Shown: positions 36,256 to 48,395, counted from the stretch's first letter. The stretch: 64,000 nucleotides of DNA from Atopsyche davidsoni (GCA_022113835.1 JAILWY010000002.1:2892501-2956500), one strand, 5' to 3'. Program-made: numbers and translations. The notes: generated by a model not told the origin, from the sequence alone.

Positions 36256-38653
36256 TTAGGGTGTCCCTTATATGACCAAAAAATTTTTTTTTTCAAATTT
36301 CCAAATGGGTACCCTCTACTTTTTTTAGTAATGCTATAAGAGTCTTAAATATAAAATTTCATCTTTCTAGCATAATTGCAACCAGTGCCGACCGAGCTTC
36401 AAAGTTTAGTAAAAAACGTGTTTTGTCTTGATATTTCGGTCTGGTATAAAATCATTATAAATGCAATAAATTAAGTAAATAATAGTAAAAATTCAATTAG
36501 ATGAACATTAATCTTTAATCAAAAACATAAAGTAATAACAATCAGCCAGGGTAACTTTTTTTTAGAGTTGTTTTTTTACAGTCCGGATACAATTTTCTAT
36601 GTTCCTGGACACAGCGCAGCAAGAACTGTTTTTGTTCTTCTTCAGCCGTGATAAGTCCGTTAAAATCTTGCATCATTTTAACAGCCCTTTCAGCAGTATC
36701 ATTCACAATTCTCAAATAACAATTTAAATATATCACAAAAAGTCAATTTAACTTACTAAACAACCTTTGAGGCAGTTCTTCCTTTGACGGGTCATAGCGT
36801 TTGCTAAAATCTGAGGTTTTGTCCCGGTTGAAGTTGGCAATCATTTTCTTCTTAGTTTGGTTATCAACTTCATCATCAAACAGTGATAGAATAACTGTCT
36901 CTTCACATAAATACCACAAGTGATGGCTAAACTTGCTTATAGAAGCATTAGAAATTGTTGCGTCAACTTTTTCGTACTCTTTTAACATCTTCAAGAAGCG
37001 CAAATCTTGGTTAGGTGCTTTGATCGCCACTGTACATTCGAGCCAAGGTTTAACATACAACACCACGACAAATAAGCAAACATCTTGTAGAGCCTTTTTG
37101 TCCTTCGCAGTTATTCTGCATTGTGACTGAAGTGAACAAAGAATAGATCGCTCTCGCCATCCAGCGAGCCTGATGCATTGCTCCGGGGGGCCTTAGTTTT
37201 AATTTTTCCTCTGTGTCTCCTCCCAAAAATATTACGCACAGTTCGACCAATTCGCGGTAGTCATCTCTTACATAACCTTTGTTTAATTCTGCCTTATAAA
37301 ATATTAACAAAGCTTGAATGTCTGTCTCGGCAACACGTTGTTTTACGAAATTAAGAGATGGTTCAATGTTACTAGAGTCGATGTTTTTCCAATTTTCTCT
37401 GAACTTTTTAAACATTGGAGTATCTGGGCTACTAGTAATTTACTTAATTTTGCTTTCAAAGACAGCTTTTAGGACCAATTCATAAACATGATGACGACAG
37501 ACGAGCAGCAATTCTCTTCCTAAAGTTTCTCCAAAATAGCACAAGCTCCATTGAAACGGCCAGTATTGAAAGCTGTTGTGTCGCAGCACATTATTTGTAC
37601 TTTATCGTGAAGGTTCTAGTCAAAGAGAGCTGTTGAGACAGCCTTAGCTTGATGTTTTTCAGAAGAATGTTCTAGTTTTGGCACTGCAAGAAGCTGTTCC
37701 TTATCGTCAAACGAAGCAATAACTGGCAAGCGTTCTTCTTTAGAACTTCGTACATCCAACCTGGGTAATAGTGTTCCATCCCAATGGACTGTGACTACGT
37801 CGGGTACATTGTTTTGGAAGTCAGATTTTAATGCTTCTGCCCTTGATTTTCTAGTTTCAGCAGCTAGTGATTCTCTTTGTCTTACAACCCTTTCCTCTTC
37901 TTCCATTCGTCGTTGTTTAGATCTCTCTTCTTTTTCCGACAATTTTTTATCAACACCACCTAAGCATCCTGGTCGATCTGGCTCTCTCTGTTTCATTAAA
38001 AATAATTTATCTTACTCTATTTTCATTCTCTCAAAAGCATCAGCATGTGCAATATCAAACAAATTATCAAGATCAATTTTGAAATTGTTCTCACGGCTCT
38101 TGAACGTAACCTGAGTTTTCTTACAATTTTTTTTGCAACTCTCTCCAAACATGATATAAATCAACAAGTTTCTTCACGCAGTTAGGATATGCCCTTGTTG
38201 GAATTCTTGTTTTTTCCCAATATATGATGCACTCCCTAATCACAAGATTTGCACTTTCACTAACAATCAGTTTAACCTCACGAATATTGTAAAATAGGAC
38301 CGAGGGAATTTGTCGATTAGATGGTAATTTTGCACCATTTATTTGATATCTAGGCAAACCGATAAGGAAATTATTTTGTTTATCACTCCGTAATTCCACC
38401 GACATGTTAACGCACTAAACAATGGAGCACTACTAATCTCAAAAATCACGTATGAAATGACAAATAAAACATGCAGTTACAAGTCACAGCGCAGTACTTA
38501 CGCAACTTGTATGGACAAGTTAAAATCGCAAGTCGGCACGGGTTACCGTTTATAAATCGAACTAATATTTTTTTCTAGACAATATAGGGTTATTACTAAA
38601 CTTTTAAGAAGGTACGCGTAAAAAAATATTGAACTTGAATTTTAAGGGACACC

Positions 38654-38657
<4 letters not shown>
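36256..38657 (-). mobile_element. 2.4-kb DNA transposon with inverted ends, inserted in an AT microsatellite
   Basis: The left end AGGGTGTCCCTTA (36258-36270) and right end TAAGGGACACCCT (38643-38655) are perfect inverted repeats. The flanks are TATATATA on both sides, compatible with an 8-bp or TA target duplication but not decidable inside the microsatellite. The interior is a decayed transposase on the minus strand. The element lies at the end of the right arm of the inverted duplication, so it either inserted there or marks the duplication edge. Confidence 0.82.
36542..38405 (-). pseudogene. Decayed RNase H-like (DDE-type) transposase
   Basis: Minus-strand pieces in order are 38405-38121 (starting MSVELRSDKQNN), 38090-38000, 37996-37616, 37590-37440, 37415-37050, 37066-36743 and 36736-36542. 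Recognisable landmarks are VTVHWDGTLLP (first candidate catalytic Asp at 37780-37778), CCDTTAFNTG (second Asp at 37582-37580), LLLVCRHHVYEL, PPGAMHQARWMARAIYSL, and a C-terminal RIVNDTAERAVKM with EHRKLYPDCKK. I know this set of motifs from a protein family scattered through invertebrate genomes and read it as a hAT-like transposase, but the superfamily name is not certain. At least three frameshifts and two in-frame stops (after LFD at 37616 and after MKIE near 38006) make it non-functional. Confidence 0.8.
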
Positions 38658-38721
<64 letters not shown>

Positions 38722-38724
<3 letters not shown>

Positions 38725-38842
38725 TCTTCTTTGGGTGCTTCTCCGCAGAGGATGTTGGTGACCATCTCACTGTGTATGTATTTATGCTGAGCCAGTGTTC
38801 ATGGTATTCTTAAGGAAAATAGTCTAGTGCGTCTTCGGGTTC

Positions 38843-38847
<5 letters not shown>
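38722..38847 (-). mobile_element. Repeat family A, 3' module
   Basis: Reverse complement of the copy at 22500-22620, including its private change CAGCATAAATACATACACAG. It is flanked on both sides by (TA)n. Confidence 0.75.
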
Positions 38848-38909
<62 letters not shown>

Positions 38910-39379
38910 ATATATATAGATATAAATATATATATATATATATATATTTGTTTCAACTGCTGGAAACGTTTTATATAAGTACATTGTATTTATCAAGGCA
39001 GTGCTGAATTTGATTGTGGGTCAAGGTCATCCTTAACCGATTTCGGTTAAATCAATTATTTTATTTTTATTATTGAACTAATAAAAAATTAAATTATTTT
39101 TATAAAACCACATCTAAAGATATCCAAGCGTTTAGTGTTTTTAAATATTAGACATATGTTGATATGTCAAATCAGAAAGTAATGATAATAAATTATATAT
39201 TTTCAATGTGGCGTTACAGCTTGAATCATTGTTATAGAAATGATCTTACTTTTAAAAAAAATTTCATAATCGGAGAAAAATAAATTATTTTTGATTATTA
39301 CATAAAATTCACTGCTTTTAGTTTTGATGGTTTTAGGTGGTTTTTAAATTAACCTCTACTTTACTTTGAAACCTCAATA

Positions 39380-39645
39380 GTACCTTGTTGAGGGACAAGG
39401 CATTTGATTCGTGAAGATCCATTATTATAAAAGTATCTCTGTATTTTGTTCTCACTTTGAGTTAATTAAAAGTATTTGCATTACTAGTTTCGACCCAAAA
39501 CACTGAGTTATCATCGGATGCATAACTAAAGTTTAGTTATGCATCTGATGATGACCCAGTGTATTGGGTCGAAACTAGTAATGCAAATAATTTTAATAAA
39601 CTCAAAGTGAAGACAAAATACAAAGGTACTTTTATCATTATAACA
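39380..39645. mobile_element. Hammerhead foldback element (family B), copy 4
   Basis: It runs from TTGTTGAGGGACAAGGCATT to GGTACTTTTATCATTATA, with a long palindrome centred near 39535. The left arm holds a minus-strand motif (39475-39528) with CCGATGA in place of the core. The right arm holds an intact plus-strand hammerhead. Confidence 0.82.
39540..39585 (+). ncRNA. Type I hammerhead ribozyme motif with intact core
   Basis: CTGATGA is at 39545-39551. Stem II is GACCCA (39553-39558) with TGGGTC (39565-39570) and a GTGTAT loop. GAAA is at 39571-39574, and the cleavage triplet GUA ends at 39580. Stem I pairs TGCAT (39540-39544) with ATGCA (39581-39585). The motif is identical over its whole length to the copy at 23949-23994, although the surrounding element differs in structure. 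Confidence 0.82.
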
Positions 39646-39879
39646 CAATAGTACCAATGTATATAATATTTTAATTTATTTTAAAAAATTATTAAATATT
39701 TAAAGTTGAGATAAAGTGTGCTTAAATATTATTTTTATTATATATATTATTTAAATTTAATACTGTGATGGATTCTTTAGGGCGGTCCTTTTGCTTTGAA
39801 TTATGATTTAAAATTTATATTGATAAGTATTTATCAACGGAGCAGTTTTTATAATATGACATATACCAGAGTAATTATT

Positions 39880-40055
39880 AGAGTGATATATAATATTTCA
39901 TATAACCTTTCACGTTGGCATTATCAAACACTCTGTTTGGTGAAAGGTTGGCGAAACCGGTCACAAATAAAAACGACATGTGGAAAATCACTCAAGTATT
40001 TTACTCAAAAATATTAAAATGGAATTCTACCAAGTACTCTCTGTCAAAAATGATA
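39880..40055. repeat. Copy of the hairpin repeat seen at 29.1 kb
   Basis: It contains CCGGTCACAAATAAAAACGA, the CACTCAAGTATTTTACTCAA segment and AAAATGGAATTCTACCAAGT. The upstream CTTTCACGTTGGCATT resembles the inverse of the hAT-like element interior near 14160-14175, suggesting that all three derive from one hAT family. Confidence 0.6.
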
Positions 40056-41139
40056 TATGTGTAAAATATTTAGAAAAAAAACCTTAGTACTACTAAGTAG
40101 TAAAAAATGGATATGCAAATATATTATAAAATTATTACGTATCATATAGAATATATTTTTTAATTTTAATATTAAAATAAATTTATTAAGAATAAATAAA
40201 ACAAATTTTGAAAAAAATATATAAAATTTACTTTAACCAGATCACACGATATCATATTTAGTATTTTAATGTGAGATCTGATTTAAAACCGTGCGCGGAG
40301 CACGAGCATGGACACGTTTGCGAAGGGGGATGCTGTTTGGAGGGGTGCAAATCCAAATCTAAGATGGCCGCGTAAATAAGATTAACAAAAGGGTGGGAAG
40401 CGCCACGGATGCCGGGGGTGGGGGAGAGGGAGCAAACCAATTAAAGGCGCAAGGATGGACGCCAAATTAGATCGGGAAATTGATATAAAGCACACAACTC
40501 AAGAGCGACTGTTGGAATAAATATTTGTCTAATTATCGTGTCCAACAGTCTCAGACACTGATGATGGAGAAAAAATATACTTGTTGTTATTTTAATTATA
40601 CTAATTATTTTTACGTTTAAGGGTGACTGCTTCAATCGTGCCTTTATTGGCAGCAATATTATTAAAGATTGTTTTAAACAAATACAAATTATCGGATTGC
40701 GCGTTACTGTACAAATGGTGTAAAATGAAGTTTATAGTAAACAAAAAGATAATGTTTTATTAAATAATATATGTACGAGAAGATACTGTTTTAAAGACAG
40801 CTGTGCAAATTAATTGCTTATCTGAATAATTTATCTAAAAATGTATACATGTTTTATTATAACTTACTCTTATTTATAAAAATATATATTTTCTTATTTA
40901 AATAAAAAAAACGTATTTTTAATAAGCACGAGTTAAATGCTTTTATTTGTTCAAATACTTTAATATATTCACTAAATACACCACGAAGGCTCTAATTAAT
41001 GAATGTGATGAAATTAATACAAATCACATATAATGAGTTCTATGATGTTGTGATGCGATTTTTTTTTTTTAATTCAAACGTTTCGGAATCTTCACAAACA
41101 CACCTTCAGGGTTTTTATGTGGATTTGAGCGCAGCACAT
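40056..41139. other. AT-rich intergenic DNA
   Basis: A GC-richer island at 40265-40440 has a G-run near 40410-40430. Otherwise nothing recognisable. Confidence 0.5.
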
Positions 41140-41420
41140 ATATGTCTATTTTTTGGATTGGACGTCAATCAGATGCGTATTTATTACCCATTACGGGTTT
41201 ATTATATTATTAATATTGGTTGGCCTGGGCACATTGGTTCATATGTAGAGTATGATTGTTAAAAATTCTCGATAAACGGAAGTGATTCGTTAGTACAAGG
41301 GTTAGTACACCGGCCATGTAAGCCAGGGGATGTGGGTTCAAATCCCACACAAATCACGATGATATTTTTTTGATGAGAGTTTCTTTAATCATCTTCTATG
41401 TATGAACTAATGTGCCTAAT
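41140..41420 (+). mobile_element. tRNA-Thr-like SINE (family E)
   Basis: A leader block (GGATTGGACGTCAATCAGAT) is followed by a tRNA-like head at about 41285-41362. This has GTTAGTACACCGGCC, an anticodon-loop-like CATGTAA and the B box GGTTCAAATCC (41335-41345), flanked by GTGG and CCCAC that can pair as a T stem. The match is closest to tRNA-Thr(TGT), but the acceptor stem does not pair, so it is a SINE head rather than a gene. The 3' part contains ATCACGATGATATTTTT and GAGAGTTTCTTTAATCAT, shared with the other copies. Confidence 0.72.
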
Positions 41421-42304
41421 CATATTAGTAATAAATGTATATATCTCCGTTTACGGTGGTAATTTGATCAGACACGCACACGCTTCCGTGTGTCCTGCTG
41501 TAGTAGGTTGTAGAGCTGTAGGCGTGCGTGCCAGGGCTGTCCAACCCCGGGCTTTAAGAACTACCTGCGGCCTGAATGCGACCCAATTCAAGTTGTGCAG
41601 GGGCGCCCAACTGCGTGAGTGGGGCGCTTCCCGCGGGCTGACAGCTGTCACGGCCAGGGGCCCGAGTGGCCGCGGCCCCCGCTTGGGAGCCGCTGGCGCT
41701 GATGGCTGACGGATGGATGGAGATCTTTCGGATAATCGCCTCTGGAGTGGACCGGGCCGAGAGTCATTAAGAAGTCCAGGTACGCTCAGGTGCGGTCCCG
41801 GCTTAATTAAGACTCGAGTCCCGATCCATCGGGTGTAATGGAGATTGGAGGAAAGGTAATTGTGATTGTGGATAGTTTTATGGACACGGCCAACGTGGAA
41901 TGCATGCCGGAGTGGAATAAAATATTCACTAGGCGCAGTGTATTATTTATTTTCAGCATTTAAAACACACAATACAGGTGAACACATAGTGCAAGTGATA
42001 AAAAATATTCAATATACCTCAGCCGACCCTTTCGTTGATTAATGTAGTTAAATGGTCAACCCGCAGACAATATCCATTACATAGGGAGGACCTATGACGT
42101 CATCACAATTATTTTTTAAATTTTATATTGTAGACCCGTTAATAAAATTGACGAGGTCTTCAAATGTTCGGCATAAAGTTTAGTACATGAAATATTTAAA
42201 AAAAAAAAAATACATAATTGTATTTAGTTTCTAAAAAATGACAATTTTTACTATACAGGTATACATCAGTGGCGTGTAATTTATATCAACGATATCTTAA
42301 AATA
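41421..42304. other. GC-rich island and adjoining complex DNA
   Basis: The block 41465-41760 is GC-rich with antiparallel open frames and no recognisable protein. The block 41760-41920 is balanced and contains GGCTTAATTAAGACTCGAGT, GTGTAATGGAGATTGG and AGTTTTATGGACACGG, which look like homeobox-type sites. A candidate regulatory block. Confidence 0.4.
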
Positions 42305-42475
42305 TATGTCTATTTTGTGGATTGAACGCCTATCATGTGCGTTTTAATTACCTTTACAAGCTTATATTACTTACTAATATGATTAGGCACATTTTATATC
42401 CTACACAAGTCACGATGATATTTTTCTGAGAGTTTCTTTAAATATGCCTTATCATATTAGTAATATCTTAAAACT
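42305..42475 (+). mobile_element. SINE family E fragment without tRNA head
   Basis: GTGGATTGAACGCCTATCAT and GTGCGTTTTAATTACCTTTA run directly into CACAAGTCACGATGATATTT and AGAGTTTCTTTAA. The tRNA-like part between the blocks is deleted, as in the 35.3-kb copy. Confidence 0.62.
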
Positions 42476-43895
42476 CACTATTTGGCTGTATAGAAATATT
42501 TATTTTGCTGATCGCACGCCACTGGTAAATATGTATATATATATATAAAAGCATCATAACAAAAAAAAAAGCATGTCGAATATAATTTCTATTGCGTTGT
42601 TACAAAACGGTTCCGCTGTCGCGACAGTGACAGCTCCGAGCGTCCGGCCGTAGTTATTTCTTGGCGACGCCGCCGCTGCCAACCAGGTGCGCCGCCCCGT
42701 CCCGAGACGGCGGCTCGCGTTGCATAAATTAAACACTCCCCGATAATCTGTTTGTCCGGCGGGCTCTCCGCTGTTTGCTCGGCTCGGGTTTCTCCGGCCG
42801 GGGGGGGTTTTTTTTTTCTTCGGTTAACGGTCAACAAAGTTAAAAAAAAAATAAAAAAAACGGTGTTTGAATTGTAATTACAAGTGATTGAATATCTGAG
42901 AAATGAAATTTTATACTTGAGTTTGTTTTATTACCTATCCTTATTGAGTTACGCTCGTACGTTTTAGAGTGGAGCTGCTTGAAGCTTTCAGTACTGTACT
43001 GTGACAATTTTCAGGGATTTCCTCATTACATTTATTTTGATAATTTATATTTCTATGGATTGTTGGCCAAAATTTTTGTGCCAACATTGCTTTCAGCAAG
43101 CCATTACGGATAGCATTTTTTGAGTGTTTTTTTATGTTAACTGTTTATTGTTGTTCTTCCCACGAACAACCGCATTGCAAACAAAGTTGCGAAGACTAAA
43201 AGCGAACCTCTTATTTTTAAATGTTATTAAATTTGACTATGACTAAAAGTTAAAAAAAACTACCCAGATATAAATAGCGGCGACCGGGCAGAGTTCAAGA
43301 GCCTCGGAGGGTCAGCCCCAACAGGTTTGGACCCCCTCGGGGCCGAGCCCCGCATTGTGCACCCCTGCCCCTCTAAATGCACTCTGACCGGGTCCTGACA
43401 TGCACCGAGTACTGCATCCGATCTTTTTTGCTTTCATTCTCCTATTTTCACTTCACCCTGTGTAATAGCGTGACTTTTTGATCGCAATGACCGGGGATCA
43501 AACAGGGTACCTTTTTATAAACATATAATACGTTCAATGAAAAATGAATACTGTCACTAATCGCTGACCTTAAATTATGTTTTATTGGGTGCAGTATAAA
43601 TAATTACGTTTTATTTCATCCCGACTTTCTGATTCTCATGGGTATCAAGATATCATGATATACACTGAACAGTTCGATTTTTTGTAGGATGATTGTGTAA
43701 GTTATTTGAAGTTTCAATCCGCGTGTTGGGAACACATCAGGGAAAAATCAGAAGATGGTCCCAGCACAGGGACTAAAATAAAATTTGTAGCAGCTCATCG
43801 TATACGTAATAAAGAAGCACGCTAGCTACTAGACAACGCGATGGTTATACTACTTGCGTTGAAAAGAATATTGTATAATTAATCTATTTACTTAA
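42476..43895. other. GC-rich island followed by AT-rich DNA
   Basis: The island 42600-42810 is CpG-rich and ends in GGGGGGG next to a T-run. A second small island lies at 43270-43410. Nothing gene-like was recognised. Confidence 0.45.
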
Positions 43896-44443
43896 GGCAG
43901 TTGCTTCCAGCTTTTAAATTGCCTCTGGTGTAAATCGTGTCATTTAATTAATTTAATTGTCACTTTATTTTTCTATGTCGAAAGTTTATTTTTTTACAGA
44001 GTATTGAGACAACTCTAAATATTTAAATATTTATCTATTTTTTATTATTTAATTCACGTCCATTTTCAGGGTAAAATAAAATCTTGAAGATGATAAAAAA
44101 TTGGATAAAATGATGACTTTTCAAAACCAAAGTTTGTTAAAAAAAATTTTTTTTTAATTTTTAAAATAATAAATCGCAGAGGGTTTATATTTAATCTTTT
44201 AATTCCAGTTAAAAAAAGATTGTTAAATGTTTAGGACTCTTGGAAAATGTACCGGACGAATCTCCAAATTCCTACACTTTAATCGGAAAAACACATATTT
44301 ATCATATTAATAGTAAATGTATGAGAAATAAAAATATATTTATTCGGAAGAAGGGATGTATCAAACTTTTTGCAATTACATTTTTTGATTGGTGCATTGG
44401 ACTAGAATATGACCAAAAAAACTCGATTATGGGACATAGACCC
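43896..44443 (+). mobile_element. TTAA-flanked element family C, copy 3
   Basis: It starts GGCAGTTGCTTCCAG after TTAA (43892-43895) and ends GGGACATAGACCC before GTAA (44444-44447), a single-base change from TTAA. It is the same length class as copies 1 and 4. Confidence 0.75.
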
Positions 44444-47400
44444 GTAAGTGTTTTCGAGAATCTTATCGCTGTAAAGTGCAGAGATTAGCATGTCGGTCGG
44501 CGCAGCGGCCTGGCCTAACGAAGCAAATTTTAAACAGTTTTGAAGAGTCCCCGTGTATGTAAATAAATGTAAAAAGCCGGCAGGTCGTGGGTAATTGTCT
44601 AAAGCAGTGGTGAGCGCACATCAAACGGAGGCCGCAGGGGCTGAAGTCGCCTGGCAGGCTCCGAGGCCCGGCCTGGGCGCGCGCCCTCGCTCCGCGCCCT
44701 CCTTCAAAGCACCCTCGCCCTTAACGACGACACCTGTGATATTGCTTATATTTAGATTATTAACTGAGAAAAACGTTTTTTTTTTAATTATTATTTTTCA
44801 TACTTTAACGAGCATGCGAGACAGCCATCGCGCACCACGTAACGTGGCTCTGAGACAAGATTAAATATTTCGAGGCGTGTAAGCTCGTGAGCTCGATGAC
44901 ATCCCTTGGGAGTTGATTTAGGCACCTCTCGGCCAAGATTCAACGGGCTTTTTATTTGTGGACTTATTGCAGATGTCAGGGTATCGTGCAGCTGGCCAGA
45001 GTAGGCGCCAGGTCCCGAGAATTTCCCATTAGGCGGGGTGATGAGCCGGCGGGTAATCCGACTATGAGCTGTAAGGAAATTGATTTTGCGGCGCGGGGGC
45101 GGGTCGGGGCGGAGCGAACGATTTCTTTGGGGGCTCAGGGTGGAGACCAAGGGTCGTACAAAAAAAAAAAATGAAACTTATATTATACATCAATATTTTA
45201 CTAAATTTTATTTCCTACATATTTGAATCGAGTATCTAAGGCAAAGCTTAGATACTCGCGCTTTAGCTTCTGCGTTTTTCTAAAAATATCTAAGACGATT
45301 ATGATTTTTATTAAGTATGCTTCTCATTGTAATTGGTAACTATTGTATTTTGATATTATATATAATGTATTAAATATTACTTGAAATTTTAAAAGTTATT
45401 TACGTAAATTTGGCTTTATTTCAAATATAATACACCCTGAGCACTGGTCAGACGGGAGACGTCCTAGTAATTCAGTTACCGTATTGATGATTGAGTGTCG
45501 CCGATTGTGAGGTCTGAGCTGCTTCAGGATTCTCATGTCGCTGAAAAGATGCTGACCTTCAGTGACCCCGAGGTACAATAATAGATATATAAAAAATTCA
45601 ATACACATTAGATTTCTAAAATGAACATCTTCGTATTCCCAAACTTCAGATCTTACAGCTTTCAGAATTGCTTACAAACAGGTGAATGTTTATAAATTTC
45701 GTAGAGATCAGACGGATTTAATATCATAGTCAAATCTTTGAGTATTTTTAGGTACACTTCATCAGAAAGAAGAAAAGAGTGTACTTACAAGACAAGCTAT
45801 TGGTATATAGTAAAACAATTTGCTCGTGTATTATTTCTCGTTCTCTCTATTATTACGTTATCAACTCATTACCGTTCAGATCGCGCGGTTTTGGGTGAGT
45901 TCTACTCTTTGATGTCTGTACTTTAATTTATTAAATTTTTCAATTGATTTTTTCCTGTTTTAAAAAATAAGTTTCAGTGTTGCTTTATATTTATAAATTA
46001 TATCAAAGAGAAAAAGGGGGGGGGGTTAAAAAGCAATGTTTGCCTTTAGGGTAATAGTAAAAATAAAATATTATGACTTCGTTTTTTCAACTGGTTTTAC
46101 TTGTGGTATTTATACATACGTATATTTTAAATGAAATAAATAAATATATCTATACATTGTATGATATATACTATGTATTATGGGTATAAATAAGATGAGG
46201 TAGTTGTGACTATGCGACTGGCAGAAAAATAGTAAGGTAGGTAGGGCGGGGGAGGAAATGGCTGTGAGGCAGGCCACCCTTACGGCGGGGGAAGTCGCCC
46301 GTGCAACTCACACTCTCTATTTACAAGGATATTTATAGAAGCAACTTACATGGACGACCATACGAGTACGTTGACACCGGCATCAGAGAAATCCACCACC
46401 AACCATGTGGATGAATCAGCCTTATCCGTACTTACGTAATCAAAAATCGGTTAAATCCCCAAAAAAAAGAAAGACAAATAAAAATCATATTCAAACTAAA
46501 ATTTTGCTAACGTAATTTATAAAGTTTTGATATGTATAAAAATTGGCACAGGTTTTTTTATATTACTAACGATAACAATTATGCTTTTGCTTCAAAGTTA
46601 ATAGTATTAAAGTAACGACTGAAATATCTGCAGTGTCAAGATTTTCATTTTTGACAATAAAGCGAAGAAATGTTAAAGCTTTATCTGAAGAGCAATATCT
46701 CTAAAGCTCTTATAGTTATGATATAGCTAGACGGTAAACTTAATCAATAATGCGTCTAAAATTAGCTTGTATAGTTAAGAAATTTGACATTTACGGGTTT
46801 TATATAATAATAAGCGATATTATTGAAGTGTTTGAATGTGTTGATACACATCTTATAATAAAAAAAACACCACAAAGATAAATTATTCGCCACTGCAAAA
46901 ATGATTAAATAATTAAGATATATTTGCATGAATTTTGACTGTGAAACAATAATAATCTTTTGTAAAGACTTTTACTAAAGCAGATCCAATAAAAACATGG
47001 TTTATTTACGCTATACCTTACCATACCCCTTGAGTCAAAAAGGATGTAAAATAATATATTCAAATGTGGGCTGTGACGCCATACAATCATGGTTTTAGTA
47101 AACCTGGATAGTGAATGGCTAATTTATGAGCTTAATTTATTTTTCTGCTATTATTTTTTAAAACTGAAACAGTTAAACGAGGAATTAAAAATTAAATGTA
47201 TTCATTTAATAACGATGAAATAACCTCTTCAAAAATTTATCTCTAAGCTTAATGTGAAAATCAATTTTCTTAATATTGTATGAATGCTATTTTTAATTGA
47301 TTAAAAAAAACCTGAAAAGCGAATTCGCGTCTTGAGGTTTGGAATGTCTCGGTGCAGGTATGCCGGGTGTGTCAGGTGAGCGCCTCAGGTGTGAACAGCC

Positions 47401-48139
47401 AGTCACTCAAATGCACATCCCCTTCGCACACCTGCTCCTCCATCACTGTAACCAATTTCCCACCCTCAGCATTCAAACTGTTGGCCAATAGTCAATTACG
47501 TATACCGAGTCGTCCATTTTCAATAAAGACCTTGAATTAAATCTTAATAACTGGATCTGGAATGTTTGAAACAACATTGCATCTTTTGAGAAAAAGGTAA
47601 ACACTTGAATGGTATGAAAATAAAAAATAATTAAAAAAAAAAAAAAAAAAAAAAACTACCACCATCTCCTAAAATATCAGCAAAGAGTAATCGGTTATTA
47701 TAAAATATTAATTTTTTTATTTAAACATCTACCGATTATGGTATGTGTGTTTATTGAAATGTACACGTATATAAAGCATACAGTTTTCTGTATAATGCTT
47801 TCAGAGTGAATAGAACGGTTGTTATGAATACACCAGTATATATTATCGCATTGTATGGAATGGAGGCTAGGTGGGAACAGGGGGCGGGGGCGGTTACGTC
47901 CTCTAAGAAAAGGCAGCTGGGGGTGGTCGGGGGAGGGCCGGGAGAGGATCAATACAGCGGAGACGCTTCCATCCTCAAACTTTCTGCCCAGCCAACTGGA
48001 GAGGTCTTAGCGAGAGAGAGGGAGAGGTAGCGCCTAGAGAGAGACACGGCTGGGCTTAAGAGAATATCCACGGAGTATTAATATTAATTTATAGTAGAAG
48101 ACCAGCTTAAACATCAAATTTATTCAATAACAGAATTCT
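44444..48139. other. Intergenic DNA with several islands
   Basis: GC-rich islands at 44490-44740, 44880-45160, 46230-46320 and 47860-48060. A 12-bp-stem hairpin lies at 45229-45258 (CGAGTATCTAAG with CTTAGATACTCG, loop GCAAAG). The block 47330-47540 is balanced in composition, and about 90 bp further on an A-run of roughly 25 occupies 47632-47656. No recognised gene. Confidence 0.45.
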
Positions 48140-48395
48140 CGACAACTCGTTCGATATGAAATTTATATTCATGTCTGATAATTAAAGAAACTCTGAGAAA
48201 AATATAATCGTGATTTGTGTGGGATTTGAACCTACATACCCAAGCTTACATAACCGGTGCATTACCAATTATACCAACGAGTTTTTTTAATCAATTTTCA
48301 ATATTTTAAAAAATGTACTTAATCATTATCAATCAATGAAACCTGTATAGGCAAAATTCCTGTGAGACGGTCTTCACAAAAATCAATTTTTTTTT
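48140..48395 (-). mobile_element. tRNA-derived SINE (family E), minus strand, with leader
   Basis: Read on the minus strand, a leader with GTGAAGACCGTCTCACAGGA and CCTATACAGGTTTCATTGAT leads to TAATGATTAAGTACATTTTT. It then enters a tRNA-like head: TCGTTGGTATAATTGGTAAT (A-box region), ACCGGTTATGTAAGC, GGTTCAAATCC (B box, 48235-48225). It ends AATCACGATTATATTTTTCT and AGAGTTTCTTTAAT. The same leader is present at 58140-58210, which shows it belongs to the family. Confidence 0.75.

Larger units (their letters stand above)
38658..39745 (-). repeat. Right arm of the ~1-kb inverted duplication
   Basis: The reverse complement of 21645-22652. It differs mainly by longer AT microsatellites (38656-38721 and 38846-38948) and scattered substitutions. 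It keeps the family A 3' module (38722-38847) and the hammerhead foldback element (39380-39645) in the same order. Confidence 0.9.

Noticed and set aside
41285..41362. Functional tRNA-Thr gene
   Set aside because: A and B box regions and an anticodon-like loop are present, but the acceptor stem does not pair and the same head recurs with SINE flanks at 48.2 and 56.1 kb.
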